From positions 620,001 to 684,000 of the forward strand of contig NZ_CP011144.1 in assembly GCF_000972865.1 (NCBI RefSeq): a stretch of 64,000 nucleotides of DNA, in the 5' to 3' direction. This document shows, piece after piece, positions 9,515 through 21,501 of this stretch. Position 1 is the stretch's first letter. Every line of letters begins with the position of its first letter. The DNA is from Pseudoxanthomonas suwonensis. Its GTDB lineage: Bacteria > Pseudomonadota > Gammaproteobacteria > Xanthomonadales > Xanthomonadaceae. The notes under the pieces are model-generated. The model saw only the letters and a program-made list of their open reading frames with translations. It made no database searches and was not told the DNA's origin. Position numbers and translations under genes: made by a program.

Positions 9515-10765
9515 TCAGAGCTGCTCGCCCGGCTCCAGCGTAGGCGAGGACGGCGGCGGCGGGAAGCGGCGCGCCACCCGGGCCTCCCAGCGCCAGAACA
9601 GCCAGCCCAGCAGGGCGAAGCCGGCCAGGCCCAGGGCCAGGTGCAGGCCGTGGTGGCTGAGCAGCGGCGAAAGCACGCCAGCGATGGCGGCGTTGAGCAC
9701 CAGCTGGGTGAACGCCTGCAGCGAGGACGCCGAGCCACGCTGGCGCGGGTACATGTCCAGGATCGCCAGGGTCAGCACCGGGAACACCAGCGCCACGCCG
9801 AACGCGGCCAGGCTCATCGGCAGCACCGCCCACGGCACCGACGGCACGTCGACGAAGGCGTTGTACAGCACGTTGCCCAGCGCGGCGACGCCGATGCAGG
9901 CATAGCCCACGCCGACCTGGTACGGCGGCTGCCAGCGCCCGGCCACGCGCCCGGAGACGAACGCGCCCAGGACCATGCCGCCGATGGTCGGAATGAACAG
10001 CCAGGCGAACTGCTGCTCGCCCAGGCCGAGCAGGTCCATCACGAACGCCGGCGCCGAGGCGATGTACAGGAACAGCCCGGCGAAGCCGAACGCACCGGCT
10101 GCGGCCAGGCGCTGGAAACGCGGGTTGAGGGCAATGGCGACGTAGTCGCGCAGCAGCCGGCCCGGGCGCAGCGGCATGCGCGATTCGCGCGGGTGCGTCT
10201 CCGGCAGCCACAGCGCAGTGCTGGCCAGCAGCAGCAGCGAGAACGCGGCCAGGAACCAGAAGATCAGCGGCCAGCGGCCGGCACCCAGCATCCAGCCGCC
10301 GATGATCGGGGCGATCGCCGGGGCGATGCCGAAGATCATCGACACCTGGCTCATCAGCCGCTGCGCGTCGCTGCCCTCCAGCACGTCGCGGATCACCGCG
10401 CGGCCGACAATCAGGCCCACGCCGGCCGACAGGCCCTGTAGCGCGCGGAACGCCAGCAGCGTGGACAGGTCGCGCGCCAGCGCGCAACCGACCGAGGCGA
10501 CGATGAACACCGCCAGCCCGGCCAGGATCACCCGGCGCCGGCCGATCGCATCCGACAGCGGCCCGTGGACGATGCTCATCAGCGCGTAGGCGGCCAGGTA
10601 GACGCTGATGGTCTGCTGCATCGCCAGCTTGTCGGCGCCGAACTGCGCGGCCATCTGCGGGAAGGCCGGGAAGATGGTGTCGATCGAGAACGGGCCGAAC
10701 ATCGCCAGGCCGCCCAGCAGCAGGGCCAGGCGGCGGGTGGACGGCGCGGAGCGGATGTCCGTCAC
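9515..10765 (-). CDS. Bcr/CflA-family multidrug efflux MFS transporter
   Basis: A major-facilitator exporter of about 416 residues with twelve predicted membrane helices. The motif A loop after helix 2 reads GPLSDAIGRRRVILAG, and helix 1 begins LLGGLAMFGPFSIDTIFPAFP as in Bcr/CflA proteins. Family members expel drugs such as bicyclomycin and chloramphenicol by proton antiport; the substrate here is unknown. I chose the GTG that gives VTDIRSAPSTRRL because the 71 codons before it are Arg/Gly-rich and out of character. No clear ribosome-binding site supports it, so the exact start is uncertain. The 137-residue protein follows in the same direction. Confidence 0.88.
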   Translation of the reverse strand: MTDIRSAPSTRRLALLLGGLAMFGPFSIDTIFPAFPQMAAQFGADKLAMQQTISVYLAAYALMSIVHGPLSDAIGRRRVILAGLAVFIVASVGCALARDLSTLLAFRALQGLSAGVGLIVGRAVIRDVLEGSDAQRLMSQVSMIFGIAPAIAPIIGGWMLGAGRWPLIFWFLAAFSLLLLASTALWLPETHPRESRMPLRPGRLLRDYVAIALNPRFQRLAAAGAFGFAGLFLYIASAPAFVMDLLGLGEQQFAWLFIPTIGGMVLGAFVSGRVAGRWQPPYQVGVGYACIGVAALGNVLYNAFVDVPSVPWAVLPMSLAAFGVALVFPVLTLAILDMYPRQRGSASSLQAFTQLVLNAAIAGVLSPLLSHHGLHLALGLAGFALLGWLFWRWEARVARRFPPPPSSPTLEPGEQL

Positions 10766-11076
10766 TGCTGTGCGGTCCGCGGCGGGACGGTCGCGTGCCC
10801 TGCTCCGCCCGGCGTCGGCGCGGCCTCTGGCCCGCGCGCCGGCTCCTCCCCGTGCCCGCCGGCCATCCCCGACCGCCCGATATCGGTCGCGGCCGGGTTC
10901 GGCCGGAACCTGTCGGCCGGTGCCTGTGGAGTCGGAGCGGTGGCGTCCTGCATGCGTTCCCTCGGCAGATCCCGCCACCCGGGCGGGCCATGCGCCCCGG
11001 GCCGTCCCGTTCCATACGGGCTGGACCGTGCCGCGCTGAATACGCCGTCATGTTAAGCCATCGCCCGCGGCCGGAG
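10766..11076. other. Intergenic stretch between divergent exporter and gcvP genes
   Basis: About 310 nt with short shadow frames only. I see no convincing gene or repeat. It must hold the exporter promoter on the minus strand and sequence upstream of the gcvP promoter on the plus strand. Confidence 0.5.
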
Positions 11077-11079
11077 GCG

Positions 11080-11085
11080 TATAAT
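11080..11085 (+). promoter_or_regulatory. -10 box of the glycine riboswitch/gcvP transcript
   Basis: A perfect TATAAT lies about 12-14 nt before the first paired bases of the glycine aptamer, the right distance for a transcript starting near 11092. No good -35 hexamer is visible 16-18 bp upstream. Confidence 0.7.
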
Positions 11086-11097
11086 TCCGCCCACACC

Positions 11098-11290
11098 GCG
11101 TGCGGTGGGAGAAGCGGGGCGACCCGCTGCCGAAGGCGCAAACGCCCGTAATCGCTCAGGCTCCCATACCACCGCGCACGAACACTCTGGAGAGACCGGC
11201 CGCCCGCCAGGGCCGCGCCGGCGCCGAAGGGGCAAGAAGCCGCGACCTCGTCCGCGCCGCTTCCAAACTCTCAGGCAAAAGGACAGAGGG
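11098..11290 (+). promoter_or_regulatory. Tandem glycine riboswitch (two aptamers)
   Basis: Aptamer I (about 11098-11180) is closed by GTGCGGT/ACCGCGCAC and holds GGGAGA, the conserved GCCGAAGGCGCAA and ATCGCTCAGGC. Aptamer II (about 11181-11290) opens with CTCTGGAGAGACCG, has GCCGAAGGGGCAA, and ends CTCTCAGGCAAAAGGACAGAG. These are the core sequences of the gcvT-type glycine riboswitch. In known cases glycine binding turns on the glycine cleavage genes, which fits the gcvP gene about 105 nt downstream. A 12-bp inverted repeat (11316-11343) in the linker to gcvP may belong to the expression platform. Confidence 0.95.
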
Positions 11291-11395
11291 GCGCCTGCCG
11301 AGCACGGCTTCTGCTCGTCGTTCCCGCGCAGGCGGGAATGACGCAGCCGGGAAACCGGGCATCGGCGCCCCTCCACTCTCCGCCGGTGCCCCGCC

Positions 11396-14311
<2,916 letters not shown>

Positions 14312-14330
14312 CGCACCCCGCCCACAATGG

Positions 14331-14392
14331 AGTCAGGTTCATTTTTCTGGGAAATTGAACCTGACCCCATTTGGCTGGACCCCATTTGGCTG
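14331..14392. repeat. Hairpin plus tandem 15-mer after gcvP
   Basis: A perfect 10-bp stem GTCAGGTTCA/TGAACCTGAC (14332-14341 and 14356-14365) with a 14-nt loop, followed at once by two copies of ACCCCATTTGGCTGG (14364-14392, second incomplete). It begins 20 nt after the gcvP stop. It may act as a transcript end, or be a copy of a dispersed element; I recall this GTCAGGTTCA hairpin as recurrent in xanthomonad genomes but cannot confirm it here. Confidence 0.6.
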
Positions 14393-14408
14393 CCCGAAAG
14401 CGCCGGGA

Positions 14409-14669
14409 TCAGCCGCGCAGACGCACCGCCGGGCTCTCGTCGATCGAGCCGTCGGGCTGCAGCACCACGTAGCGGGTGCCGCCGCGGTCGAACAGCACCG
14501 GCATCGGCGCCTGGAACAGCGGCCGGCGGACGAAGCGCAGTTCCCAGTGGAACTGCTCCATGGTCTTCAGGGTGCTCAACTGCGCGGGGGTCAGCCCGTC
14601 CTTCAGTTGCGCCGGCTCCGGCGCGGCCTGCGGCCTGCGCCGCTCCTTCTGCATATTCGACACTGGCAT
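14409..14669 (-). CDS. Small conserved hypothetical protein
   Basis: An 86-residue cytosolic protein. A charged N-terminal stretch leads to LTPAQLSTLKTMEQFHWELRF and VRRPLFQAPMPVLFDRGG, then a strand-like RYVVLQPDGSIDESP. Short proteins with this pattern occur widely in gammaproteobacteria, but I know no function. The ATG is supported by GGAG five nt upstream; the open frame continues further upstream without coding character. It converges on gcvP and diverges from the catalase gene. Confidence 0.8.
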   Translation of the reverse strand: MPVSNMQKERRRPQAAPEPAQLKDGLTPAQLSTLKTMEQFHWELRFVRRPLFQAPMPVLFDRGGTRYVVLQPDGSIDESPAVRLRG

Positions 14670-15031
14670 TGCGACTCCGAGGGTAGAGCGTGCATCCCTG
14701 CCCGCCCACGAGGTTGTCCATGCATCGGCGCCGGTGATCACGCGCCGTCCATCACTCCGCCAGAGAACCGGCGGGACCGCCCTGCAATGCAAGAGCCGTG
14801 CCGCGACGATGCCGGTGGCCTGCCACGGCTTCCGTCCTCACATCCTAGGCCGGTCACGGGTACGCAATGGACGCCCGGCGGCACTGAACGCCGCTGCGCG
14901 TCAGCCACGCCCTCCTGACCCTCGCTCCGGCAATGGCGATGCGGGCTTCACCTCCCATTCGCATCGCGTGCGCGTCCGCTGAACGGCAGGTCGGTCACGA
15001 TGCCGCTTCTTCGCCCTGCAGGAACCCGCCC
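14670..15031. other. Divergent intergenic region before the catalase gene
   Basis: About 360 nt between two divergent starts. Frames here show no coding character, and I recognise no OxyR site, sigma box or repeat with confidence. AGGA precedes the catalase ATG by about 8 nt. Confidence 0.5.
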
Positions 15032-17131
15032 ATGGCCAGCAAGAAGCCCGCCCGCCGCCGCGATGCCGACGACCGCGGTTCCCCGACCGAGACCCGTGGC
15101 CATGGCGACGAACTGCAGCAGCTTGCCGGCGGCACCCACCCACCGCTGACCACCGCGCAGGGCATCCCCGTTGCCGACAACCAGAACTCGCTGCGCGCCA
15201 CCCCGCTCGGACCGACCCTGCTGGAGGACTTCATCCTCCGCGAGAAAATCACCCACTTCGACCACGAGCGCATTCCCGAGCGCATCGTCCACGCCCGCGG
15301 CTCGGCCGCGCACGGCTATTTCGAACTGACCGAGTCGCTGGCCGAATACACCACCGCCAAGGTGCTGACCGAGGCAGGCGGGAAGACCCCGGTGTTCGTG
15401 CGCTTCTCCACCGTCGCCGGCGGCGCCGGCTCGGTCGACACTCCGCGCGACGTGCGCGGCTTCGCGGTCAAGTTCTACACCCAGGAGGGCAACTGGGACC
15501 TGGTCGGCAACAACATCCCGGTGTTCTTCATCCAGGACGCGATGAAGTTCCCCGACGTGGTCCACTCGGTGAAGATGGAGCCGGACCGCGCCTTCCCGCA
15601 GGCTGCCAGCGCCCACGACACCTTCTGGGACTTCGTGTCGCTCACGCCCGAGACCATGCACATGATCATGTGGGCGATGAGCGACCGCACCATCCCGCGC
15701 TCGCTGCGCACGATCGAGGGCTTCGGCGTGCACTCCTTCCGCCTGCTCGACGCCAAGGGCAACAGCACCTTCGTCAAGTTCCACTGGCGGCCGAAGCTGG
15801 GCATCCAGTCCACGGTCTGGGACGAGGCGGTCAAGCTGCAGGGCGCCGACAACGACTTCCACCGCCGCGACCTGTTCGAGGCGATCCAGGCCGGGCAGTT
15901 CCCGGAGTGGGAACTGGGCGTGCAGCTGTTCACCGAGGAGGAGGCCGAGGCCTTCCCGTTCGACCACCTCGACCCGACCAAGCTGGTACCCGAGGAGACC
16001 GTGCCGCTGCGCATCGTCGGCCGCCTGGTACTGGACCGCTGGCCGGACAACTTCTTCGCCGAAACCGAACAGGTCGCCTACTGCCCGGCCAACATCGTGC
16101 CGGGCATCGACTTCAGCAACGACCCGCTGCTGCAGGGCCGGCTGTTCTCCTACCTGGACACTCAGCTGTCGCGCCTTGGCGGGCCGAACTTCCACCAGAT
16201 CCCGGTCAACGCGCCCAAGTGCCCGTTCGCAAACCACCAGCGCGACGGACACATGCAGATGGAAGTGCACAAGGGGCGGGTGAACTACGAGCCCAGCTCG
16301 CTGCAAGCGGATTCACCGCGGGCCACGCCGGCGGGTTTCCGCAGCCATACCACGCCACCGGACGACGGCGCCAAGGGCCGGATCCGCGCCGAGAGCTTCG
16401 CCGACCACTACAGCCAGGCGCGGATGTTCTTCCGCAGCCAGAGCAAGCTCGAGCAGGCGCACATGGCCAGCGCGCTGGTATTCGAGTTGTCCAAGGTGGA
16501 GACGCCGCACGTGCGCGAGGCGATCGTGGGCCACCTGCGCCACATCGACGCCTCGCTGGCGCAGCGGGTGGCCGACGGCCTGGGCATGCCGGAGCTGCCG
16601 CCGGCACCGCCGGCGCGGGTACCAGCGCAGGACCTGCCGCCCTCGCCTGCGCTGCGCATCATCGACCGCATGCGCGACACGCTGGAGGGCCGCTGCGTCG
16701 GCATCCTGGTCGACGACGGTTCCGACGCGGCCACGATCAAGGCACTGCGCAAGGCCGCCGAGAAGGACGGCGCCACGGTCAAGATCGTCGCGCCGAAGCT
16801 CGGCGGCGCAACGCTGTCCGACGGCCGCCGCCAGGCCGCCGACGGCCAGCTGGCCGGCACCCCGTCGGTGGTGTTCGACGCGGTGGCGCTGGTGCTGTCG
16901 GAAGACGCCGGTGCCGCACTGGCCAAGGAAGCGGCGGCGGTGGACTGGGTGCGCGATGCCTGGGGCCATCTCAAGGCGATCGCCGCCGATGCCGGCGCGC
17001 GCAAGGTGCTCAAGGCCGGCGGCGTCGGCCGCGACGCGGGCGTGGTCGATGCCGGCGACGCAGCGGCCTTCGTCAAGGCCGCCAGGACCCGGCAGTGGGA
17101 GCGCGAACCGAAGGTGCGCACGTTGGCCTGA
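15032..17131 (+). CDS. Large-subunit (clade 2, HPII-type) catalase
   Basis: A 699-residue monofunctional haem catalase that disproportionates hydrogen peroxide. Distal histidine H87 lies in [15 protein letters not shown], the haem-pocket asparagine in [13 protein letters not shown], and the proximal haem tyrosine Y374 in [14 protein letters not shown]. The extra C-terminal domain (about 540-699, [20 protein letters not shown]) is the flavodoxin/DJ-1-like domain that marks the large HPII/KatE class. A basic N-terminal tail precedes the core, as in E. coli KatE. The ATG beginning MASKKP has AGGA about 8 nt upstream; the in-frame ATG 99 nt earlier is rejected. KatE enzymes are usually stationary-phase controlled; no such signal is visible here. 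Confidence 0.95.
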   Translation: MASKKPARRRDADDRGSPTETRGHGDELQQLAGGTHPPLTTAQGIPVADNQNSLRATPLGPTLLEDFILREKITHFDHERIPERIVHARGSAAHGYFELTESLAEYTTAKVLTEAGGKTPVFVRFSTVAGGAGSVDTPRDVRGFAVKFYTQEGNWDLVGNNIPVFFIQDAMKFPDVVHSVKMEPDRAFPQAASAHDTFWDFVSLTPETMHMIMWAMSDRTIPRSLRTIEGFGVHSFRLLDAKGNSTFVKFHWRPKLGIQSTVWDEAVKLQGADNDFHRRDLFEAIQAGQFPEWELGVQLFTEEEAEAFPFDHLDPTKLVPEETVPLRIVGRLVLDRWPDNFFAETEQVAYCPANIVPGIDFSNDPLLQGRLFSYLDTQLSRLGGPNFHQIPVNAPKCPFANHQRDGHMQMEVHKGRVNYEPSSLQADSPRATPAGFRSHTTPPDDGAKGRIRAESFADHYSQARMFFRSQSKLEQAHMASALVFELSKVETPHVREAIVGHLRHIDASLAQRVADGLGMPELPPAPPARVPAQDLPPSPALRIIDRMRDTLEGRCVGILVDDGSDAATIKALRKAAEKDGATVKIVAPKLGGATLSDGRRQAADGQLAGTPSVVFDAVALVLSEDAGAALAKEAAAVDWVRDAWGHLKAIAADAGARKVLKAGGVGRDAGVVDAGDAAAFVKAARTRQWEREPKVRTLA

Positions 17132-17147
17132 CGAAGCTGCTCACCGG

Positions 17148-17237
17148 CAGGAGCCGGGCTGCGGCGGGCGACACCCCATGCCGCGCAGGCGACACTCCTC
17201 GCGATTCCGACGCCGTGTCGCCATGGATGGGCTCTAG
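17148..17237. repeat. Degenerate REP/BIME-like palindrome
   Basis: Starts CAGGAGCCGGGCTGCGGCGGGCGACAC and ends in GTGTCGCC and GGGCTCTAG, so it keeps the outline of family A but with decayed arms and boundary sequences. It lies between the convergent catalase and H1-like genes. Confidence 0.6.
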
Positions 17238-17257
17238 ATTGCCCGGCGCGCCGGCGT

Positions 17258-17764
17258 TCAGGTGCTGCGCTTGCGTGTGCGCGCCGCCTTCTTCGCCGCG
17301 GCCTTGCGCGCGGCCGGGCCCTTGGTCCGGGCTGCCTTCTTCGCCGCCGCCGAACGGCTGCCGGCACTGCGCTTGGACGCGGCCTTCTTCGCCTGGGTGG
17401 ACAGCGCCTTCTTGCCGACCGCCTTCTTCGCGGTGGTGCCGCGACTGGCGGTCTTGAGCGCCTTCCTGGCACCGGTCGAGCGGGTCGGAGAGATCTTCTT
17501 CGTCGCCTTCCTGGCCGCCTTGCTGTCCTGCGCGGCCTTCTTCTTGGTCGCCTTCGACGCGCTCTTGCCGGGCTTGGCCTTGACCCCGGCGCGGCGCGCC
17601 TTGGACAGCCCGATCGCAATGGCCTGCTTGGCGTTCTTGGCGCCGTGCTTGCCCTCGCGCACGTGCTCGATTTCCTCCTTCACGTACTCACCGGCCTGGG
17701 TGCCGGCCGACTTGCCCTGGCGCTTGGCACGGGCGGCGGCCTGGCGGGTCTTCTTTTCCGGCAT
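17258..17764 (-). CDS. Histone H1-like Lys/Ala-rich protein
   Basis: A 168-residue highly basic protein. A short folded N-terminal part (MPEKKTRQAAARAKRQGKSA, then GEYVKEEIEHVREGKHGAKN and KQAIAIGLSKARRAGVK) resembles the DUF6496/KGG-like segment of small bacterial stress proteins. The remaining 110 residues are repeats of AKKAA, KKAAR and TKK type, as in bacterial histone H1 mimics. It probably binds DNA non-specifically and compacts the nucleoid, or coats nucleic acid under stress; that is inference from composition. AGGAGAGG precedes the ATG. The repetitive tail is prone to length variation. It converges on catalase. Confidence 0.88.
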   Translation of the reverse strand: MPEKKTRQAAARAKRQGKSAGTQAGEYVKEEIEHVREGKHGAKNAKQAIAIGLSKARRAGVKAKPGKSASKATKKKAAQDSKAARKATKKISPTRSTGARKALKTASRGTTAKKAVGKKALSTQAKKAASKRSAGSRSAAAKKAARTKGPAARKAAAKKAARTRKRST

Positions 17765-18018
17765 GACGCCTCTCCTGCGGGGGATCGACCCGGGCGGTGT
17801 AGCAATGCGGTGGTGAACACACCGTGCAATCGGCGGCACGCTCACGCGAAACGACGCACGACGATGCCGCGGTTCAGACGCCCCGGTGGTATAGGCCAAG
17901 ACCCCGTTGCTGCTCGACCATCAATCCAGCGCCGTAGGCGTCGAGCAGAACGCGCACGGCGCTGCAGGCCGAAGAGCACGTACCAGCGCGGGTGCGGCGC
18001 GCCAAGGGAGGGTCATAT

Positions 18019-18114
18019 GTAGGAGCCGGGTTCAGCCGGCGACACGACGACGTCGGCACAGGCGACGCCGTCGTATTCCCGACGCCCGTGTCGCCCACTG
18101 AAGTGGGCTCCTAC
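18019..18114. repeat. REP/BIME-like palindrome, family A
   Basis: A 96-bp copy with GGGTTCAGCC left and CACTGAAGTGG right arms. It sits in a 400-nt gap (17765-18171) between the H1-like start and the glycosidase stop. The rest of that gap shows no gene that I can support. Confidence 0.92.
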
Positions 18115-18171
18115 AAAAAGCCGGAAAGGCCGGCGGCGCGGCCCGGCGCAGACCGGGCCGCGGAACGCCAC

Positions 18172-19608
18172 TCAATGCACCAGCGTCTGGATCGCGTGCG
18201 CCGGGATGGTGACGCGGGTGGAGGCGGTGCCGACGTAGTAGTTGTAGGAGATCGCCTCGTCGGTCGGGTTCATCACCACCGTGGCCAGCCGGCCGTCGGA
18301 GTTGAGGAACGCGGTCGACAGCAGGTTGCTGCGGCTGCTCGACGCGCTCACCCGGTACGCGCCCGGGCGCAGGAACTTGGAGAAGTGGCCGATGTACCAG
18401 TAGCTGGGCGTATAGACCAGCTCGCCGGTGCGGGTATCGGCATGGATCGGCGAGAAGCAGTAGTTGCCGACGTGGTTCGGGCCGCCGGTCTCGTCCAGCA
18501 GCATGTTCCAGTCGATCCAGCCGGAGGCGCCGTTGTTGAGGTCATTGATGATCGAGGTGCCGTAGCGCTCGCCGTTGGCCCAGCGCTGCACCTGCGCCCA
18601 GTCGAACCCCTCCACTGTGGCCTCGGTCAGCAGCAGCACCTTGTCCGGATACGACTCCTTCACCCGGCGCACGTTCTCGAACATCGGATCGAAGCCGGCC
18701 CAGGTCTCGTACCAGTGGAAACCCATGCCCCAGGCGTACTGGGCCGCCTCCGGGTCGCCGAAGATCACGTTGGCGCGGTGGACCATCATGTCGCGGTTGT
18801 GGTCCCAGACCACGATCTTGGTGTCCGGGTGGGCGCTGGCCCGGACGGTCGGGCCGAGGTGGTTCTTGAGGAAGTCGCGCTCCTCCTCGGCGGTGTACAG
18901 CATCGACTCCCAGGTCTGCTTGGCCATCGGCTCGTTCTGCACGCTGATCGACCAGATCGGGATGCCCTCGGCCTGGTAGGCGTCGATGAACCTGGTGTAG
19001 TACTTCGCCCAGGCGGCGGCGTGCTCGGGCAGCAGGCGGCCGCCCTGCAGCATGTGGTTGGTGTCCTTCATGAAGGCCGGCGCGCTCCACGGGCTGGCCA
19101 TCAGCGGCAGCTTGCCGCCGGCGGCCTCGATGGCGCGCTTGATCATCGGGATGCGGTACCGGCGGTCGTGCTCGATCGAGAAGGTCTTCAGTTCGCCGTC
19201 GCCCTCCTCGATGTAGGTGTAGCTGCCGCTGCTGAAGTCCGAGCTGTGGATGGTGGTGCGCCCCAGGGTGTAGCCGATCCCGTGCTCGGTGTCGTAGTAG
19301 GCGCGCAGCAGTTCGGCCTGGCGCCTGGCGTCGAGCTTGGCGAAGGTCTCGGCGGTGGCGTCGGTGATCGAGCCGCCGATGCCGAGCAGGTCCTGGAAGC
19401 GCCGGGCCGGCTCGACGAACACCGAGTTCTCCGCCTCGGTCAGCGCATGGCCCGCGGCCAGCGGCGCGGACTGGCTGCGCACCATCTGCCGGCCGGCGTC
19501 CTTGGCCGTGGTGTAGATCGTAACCACTTGACCCTCCGCGGATTTCACCGTGGCCGCCTGGACCGGCAATGCCGCCATGACCAGCGCTGTCATCAGAATG
19601 GACTTCAC
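18172..19608 (-). CDS. Secreted glycoside hydrolase family 30 enzyme
   Basis: A 478-residue exported glycosidase of GH30, the family of glucosylceramidases, endo-beta-1,6-glucanases and related retaining enzymes. A signal peptide (KSILMTALVMAALPVQA) is cleaved before ATVKSAEG. The acid/base glutamate is E226 in ISVQNEPM and the nucleophile E329 in LLLTEATVEG, each at the end of a barrel strand. The C-terminal beta domain (about 395-478) is typical. The close fit to GH30 subfamilies 1-3 suggests a beta-glucan or glucosylceramide substrate; which one cannot be read here. The start is GTG behind GGAGG. It diverges from the aldo/keto reductase gene. Confidence 0.92.
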   Translation of the reverse strand: MKSILMTALVMAALPVQAATVKSAEGQVVTIYTTAKDAGRQMVRSQSAPLAAGHALTEAENSVFVEPARRFQDLLGIGGSITDATAETFAKLDARRQAELLRAYYDTEHGIGYTLGRTTIHSSDFSSGSYTYIEEGDGELKTFSIEHDRRYRIPMIKRAIEAAGGKLPLMASPWSAPAFMKDTNHMLQGGRLLPEHAAAWAKYYTRFIDAYQAEGIPIWSISVQNEPMAKQTWESMLYTAEEERDFLKNHLGPTVRASAHPDTKIVVWDHNRDMMVHRANVIFGDPEAAQYAWGMGFHWYETWAGFDPMFENVRRVKESYPDKVLLLTEATVEGFDWAQVQRWANGERYGTSIINDLNNGASGWIDWNMLLDETGGPNHVGNYCFSPIHADTRTGELVYTPSYWYIGHFSKFLRPGAYRVSASSSRSNLLSTAFLNSDGRLATVVMNPTDEAISYNYYVGTASTRVTIPAHAIQTLVH

Positions 19609-19758
19609 TGCACCCCTCCTTGCTGTGTGAATCGGGGAGGGTACCGGTCCGGGAGACCGGGAGGCATGTTGCGGTGCAACGGAAGATACGCCTCCACGCC
19701 CCCGCCCGTGGCTACGCCGGCATAATCGGCGGCCCGACCGCCTCCAGGAGAGAGCGCC

Positions 19759-20709
19759 ATGCGCAAGCCCACGCACGACCCCTCCCGCCGTTCCGCCCTC
19801 AAGGGCCTGCTGGTCTCCGGTGCCGCCCTGGCGCTGGCCCGGTGGCCGCTGCCGGCACTGGCTGCCGACGACGCCCCCATCCTGCGCGCGATCCCGTCGA
19901 CCGGCGTGCGCATCCCGATCGTCGGCCTGGGCACCAACGCCTATGGCGTGGCCACCGCCGAGGAACGCGCGCCGCTGCGCGAGGTGATCGCGCGGCTGGC
20001 GCAGGTGCAAGGCAGCGTGATCGATACCGCGCCGGGCTATCGCAACTCCGAGGAGGTGCTGGGCGAGCTCATCGCCGAACTGGGCGTACGCGACCGCCTG
20101 TTCCTGGCGACCAAGGTCACCGCTCCCGGCGACGACCTCGCCGAGGCGCTGCGCCAGTTGGAGAACTCGTTCCGCCTGCTCAAGACCGACCGCATCGACC
20201 TGATGCAGGTGCACAACCTCAACGGCGCCGAGGCCGTCCTGCCGACCCTGGCGCAGTGGAAGCGCGATGGCCGCTTCGGCCACATCGGCATCACCACTTC
20301 CTCCAACGACCAGCACGCGCGCACCGCCGAACTGATCCGCCAGCACGCGCTGGACTTCGTGCAGGTCAACTACTCGCTGGGCAACCGCGCCGCCGAGGAG
20401 ACCGTGCTGCCGGCCGCGCTGGAACGCGGCACCGCCGTGCTGCTCAACATCCCGCTGGGCGGGCGCCGCGGCAGTCTGTTCGGCAAGGTCAAGGACGTGC
20501 CGCTGCCGGCCTGGGCCGCCGACTTCGACGCCCACAGCTGGGGCCAGCTGTTCCTCAAGTACAGCCTGTCGCACCCGGCGGTGACCGCGGTGATCCCCGG
20601 CACCACCAAGGTCGCCAACCTGGAGGACAACCTGGGCGCCGGCCGCGGCCGCCTGCCGGATGCGGCGACGCGGAAGCGGATCGAGGAACTGTGGGATTCG
20701 CTGGGCTGA
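19759..20709 (+). CDS. Tat-exported aldo/keto reductase
   Basis: A 316-residue aldo/keto reductase with a twin-arginine signal peptide (SRRSALKGLLVSGAALALA, cleaved near ALAADDA). The catalytic tetrad is recognisable as D89, Y94, K119 and H152 (in IDTAPGY, LATKVT and LMQVHN). The NADPH-binding end is present as IPGTTKVANLEDNLGA. The enzyme would reduce a carbonyl compound in the periplasm, folded with its cofactor before export; the substrate is unknown. AGGAGAG precedes the ATG. It is divergent from the GH30 gene, so both may be expressed during polysaccharide use, but nothing in the sequence proves that. Confidence 0.92.
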   Translation: MRKPTHDPSRRSALKGLLVSGAALALARWPLPALAADDAPILRAIPSTGVRIPIVGLGTNAYGVATAEERAPLREVIARLAQVQGSVIDTAPGYRNSEEVLGELIAELGVRDRLFLATKVTAPGDDLAEALRQLENSFRLLKTDRIDLMQVHNLNGAEAVLPTLAQWKRDGRFGHIGITTSSNDQHARTAELIRQHALDFVQVNYSLGNRAAEETVLPAALERGTAVLLNIPLGGRRGSLFGKVKDVPLPAWAADFDAHSWGQLFLKYSLSHPAVTAVIPGTTKVANLEDNLGAGRGRLPDAATRKRIEELWDSLG

Positions 20710-21050
20710 GACGAGTCATCTGGACCCGCCGCAGCCTCGCTGGCGAGTGCTCGCCATGCGGGAGCGAAGCACCGGCACCGCATCGATATGGCAGCTCGAT
20801 GCGATGCCGGCCACAGGACACGGCGTGCTCTGCAAGGGCGAATGCACCTTCAACATGAACGGGACGACATTCGCCGTTTGCTTTCCTCGTCCCATAGGCC
20901 TACCGTGGTCGAGCTGAGTTACAAGGGTCACCCGAATCGTGGCCCGATGCTGTAGATCAAAGATCCACTACACCGTTGCACCCGCTTCCCTCCTTGCAGC
21001 CAGCTTCTGCCGCCACGCGGCTTTCATCTATTGCTCCAAGGAGATACACC
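20710..21050. other. Leader/intergenic region before the cold-shock gene
   Basis: 340 nt without a supported gene. The half next to the cold-shock ATG is more A+T-rich than its surroundings and could be a long structured leader, as is usual for cspA-type mRNAs. AAGGAGAT lies 7 nt before the ATG. Confidence 0.5.
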
Positions 21051-21260
21051 ATGTCCCAGACCCAGACCGGCACCGTGAAGTGGTTCAACGACGCCAAGGG
21101 CTTCGGCTTCATCACCCCGGAAAGCGGCCCGGACCTGTTCGTCCACCACAATTCGATCCAGTCCTCGGGCTTCCGCAGCCTGCAGGAAGGCCAGCGCGTG
21201 CAGTTCGTCGCCGTGCAGGGCCAGAAGGGCATGCAGGCCGACCAGGTCCAGCCGCTCTGA
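21051..21260 (+). CDS. Cold-shock domain protein (CspA family)
   Basis: A 69-residue single cold-shock domain. RNP1 is KGFGFI (16-21) and RNP2 LFVHH (29-33); W11 and the surface aromatics for single-stranded nucleic acid are in place. Such proteins act as RNA chaperones and antiterminators; several paralogues per genome are usual and not all respond to cold. The ATG has a strong AAGGAGAT site. A perfect terminator follows 24 nt after the stop, so the gene is monocistronic. Confidence 0.96.
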   Translation: MSQTQTGTVKWFNDAKGFGFITPESGPDLFVHHNSIQSSGFRSLQEGQRVQFVAVQGQKGMQADQVQPL

Positions 21261-21284
21261 CACCAGCCCTCACCGGCTGACGGA

Positions 21285-21312
21285 AAAAGCCCGGCTCGCG
21301 CCGGGCTTTTTT
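21285..21312 (+). terminator. Rho-independent terminator of the cold-shock gene
   Basis: An 11-bp perfect stem AAAAGCCCGGC/GCCGGGCTTTT (21285-21295 and 21300-21310) with a 4-nt TCGC loop and a T run. Confidence 0.95.
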
Positions 21313-21361
21313 CTTGCCTGTTACCCGCCCTGCCCCACCGACGGCATCGCCGCGCTCTTCT

Positions 21362-21457
21362 GTAGGAGCCCACTTCAGTGGGCGACACGAGCGTCGGGAA
21401 TGCGAGGGCGTCGCCTGTGCCGACGGCGTCGTGTCCCCGGCTGAACCCGGCTCCTAC
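21362..21457. repeat. REP/BIME-like palindrome, family A (first of a tandem pair)
   Basis: A 96-bp copy with a CCACTTCAGTGG left arm and GGCTGAACCC right arm, 44 bp before a second copy in the same arrangement. Confidence 0.92.
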
Positions 21458-21501
21458 AAAAGCAGCATCAGGACAGCGTCGGTGAACGATCCGATCTTCT
21501 T

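Noticed and set aside
17874..18001. Weak minus-strand frame (APHPRWYVLFGLQRRAR) between the H1-like and GH30 genes
   Set aside because: No start codon with a ribosome-binding site and no recognisable family; kept as non-coding.
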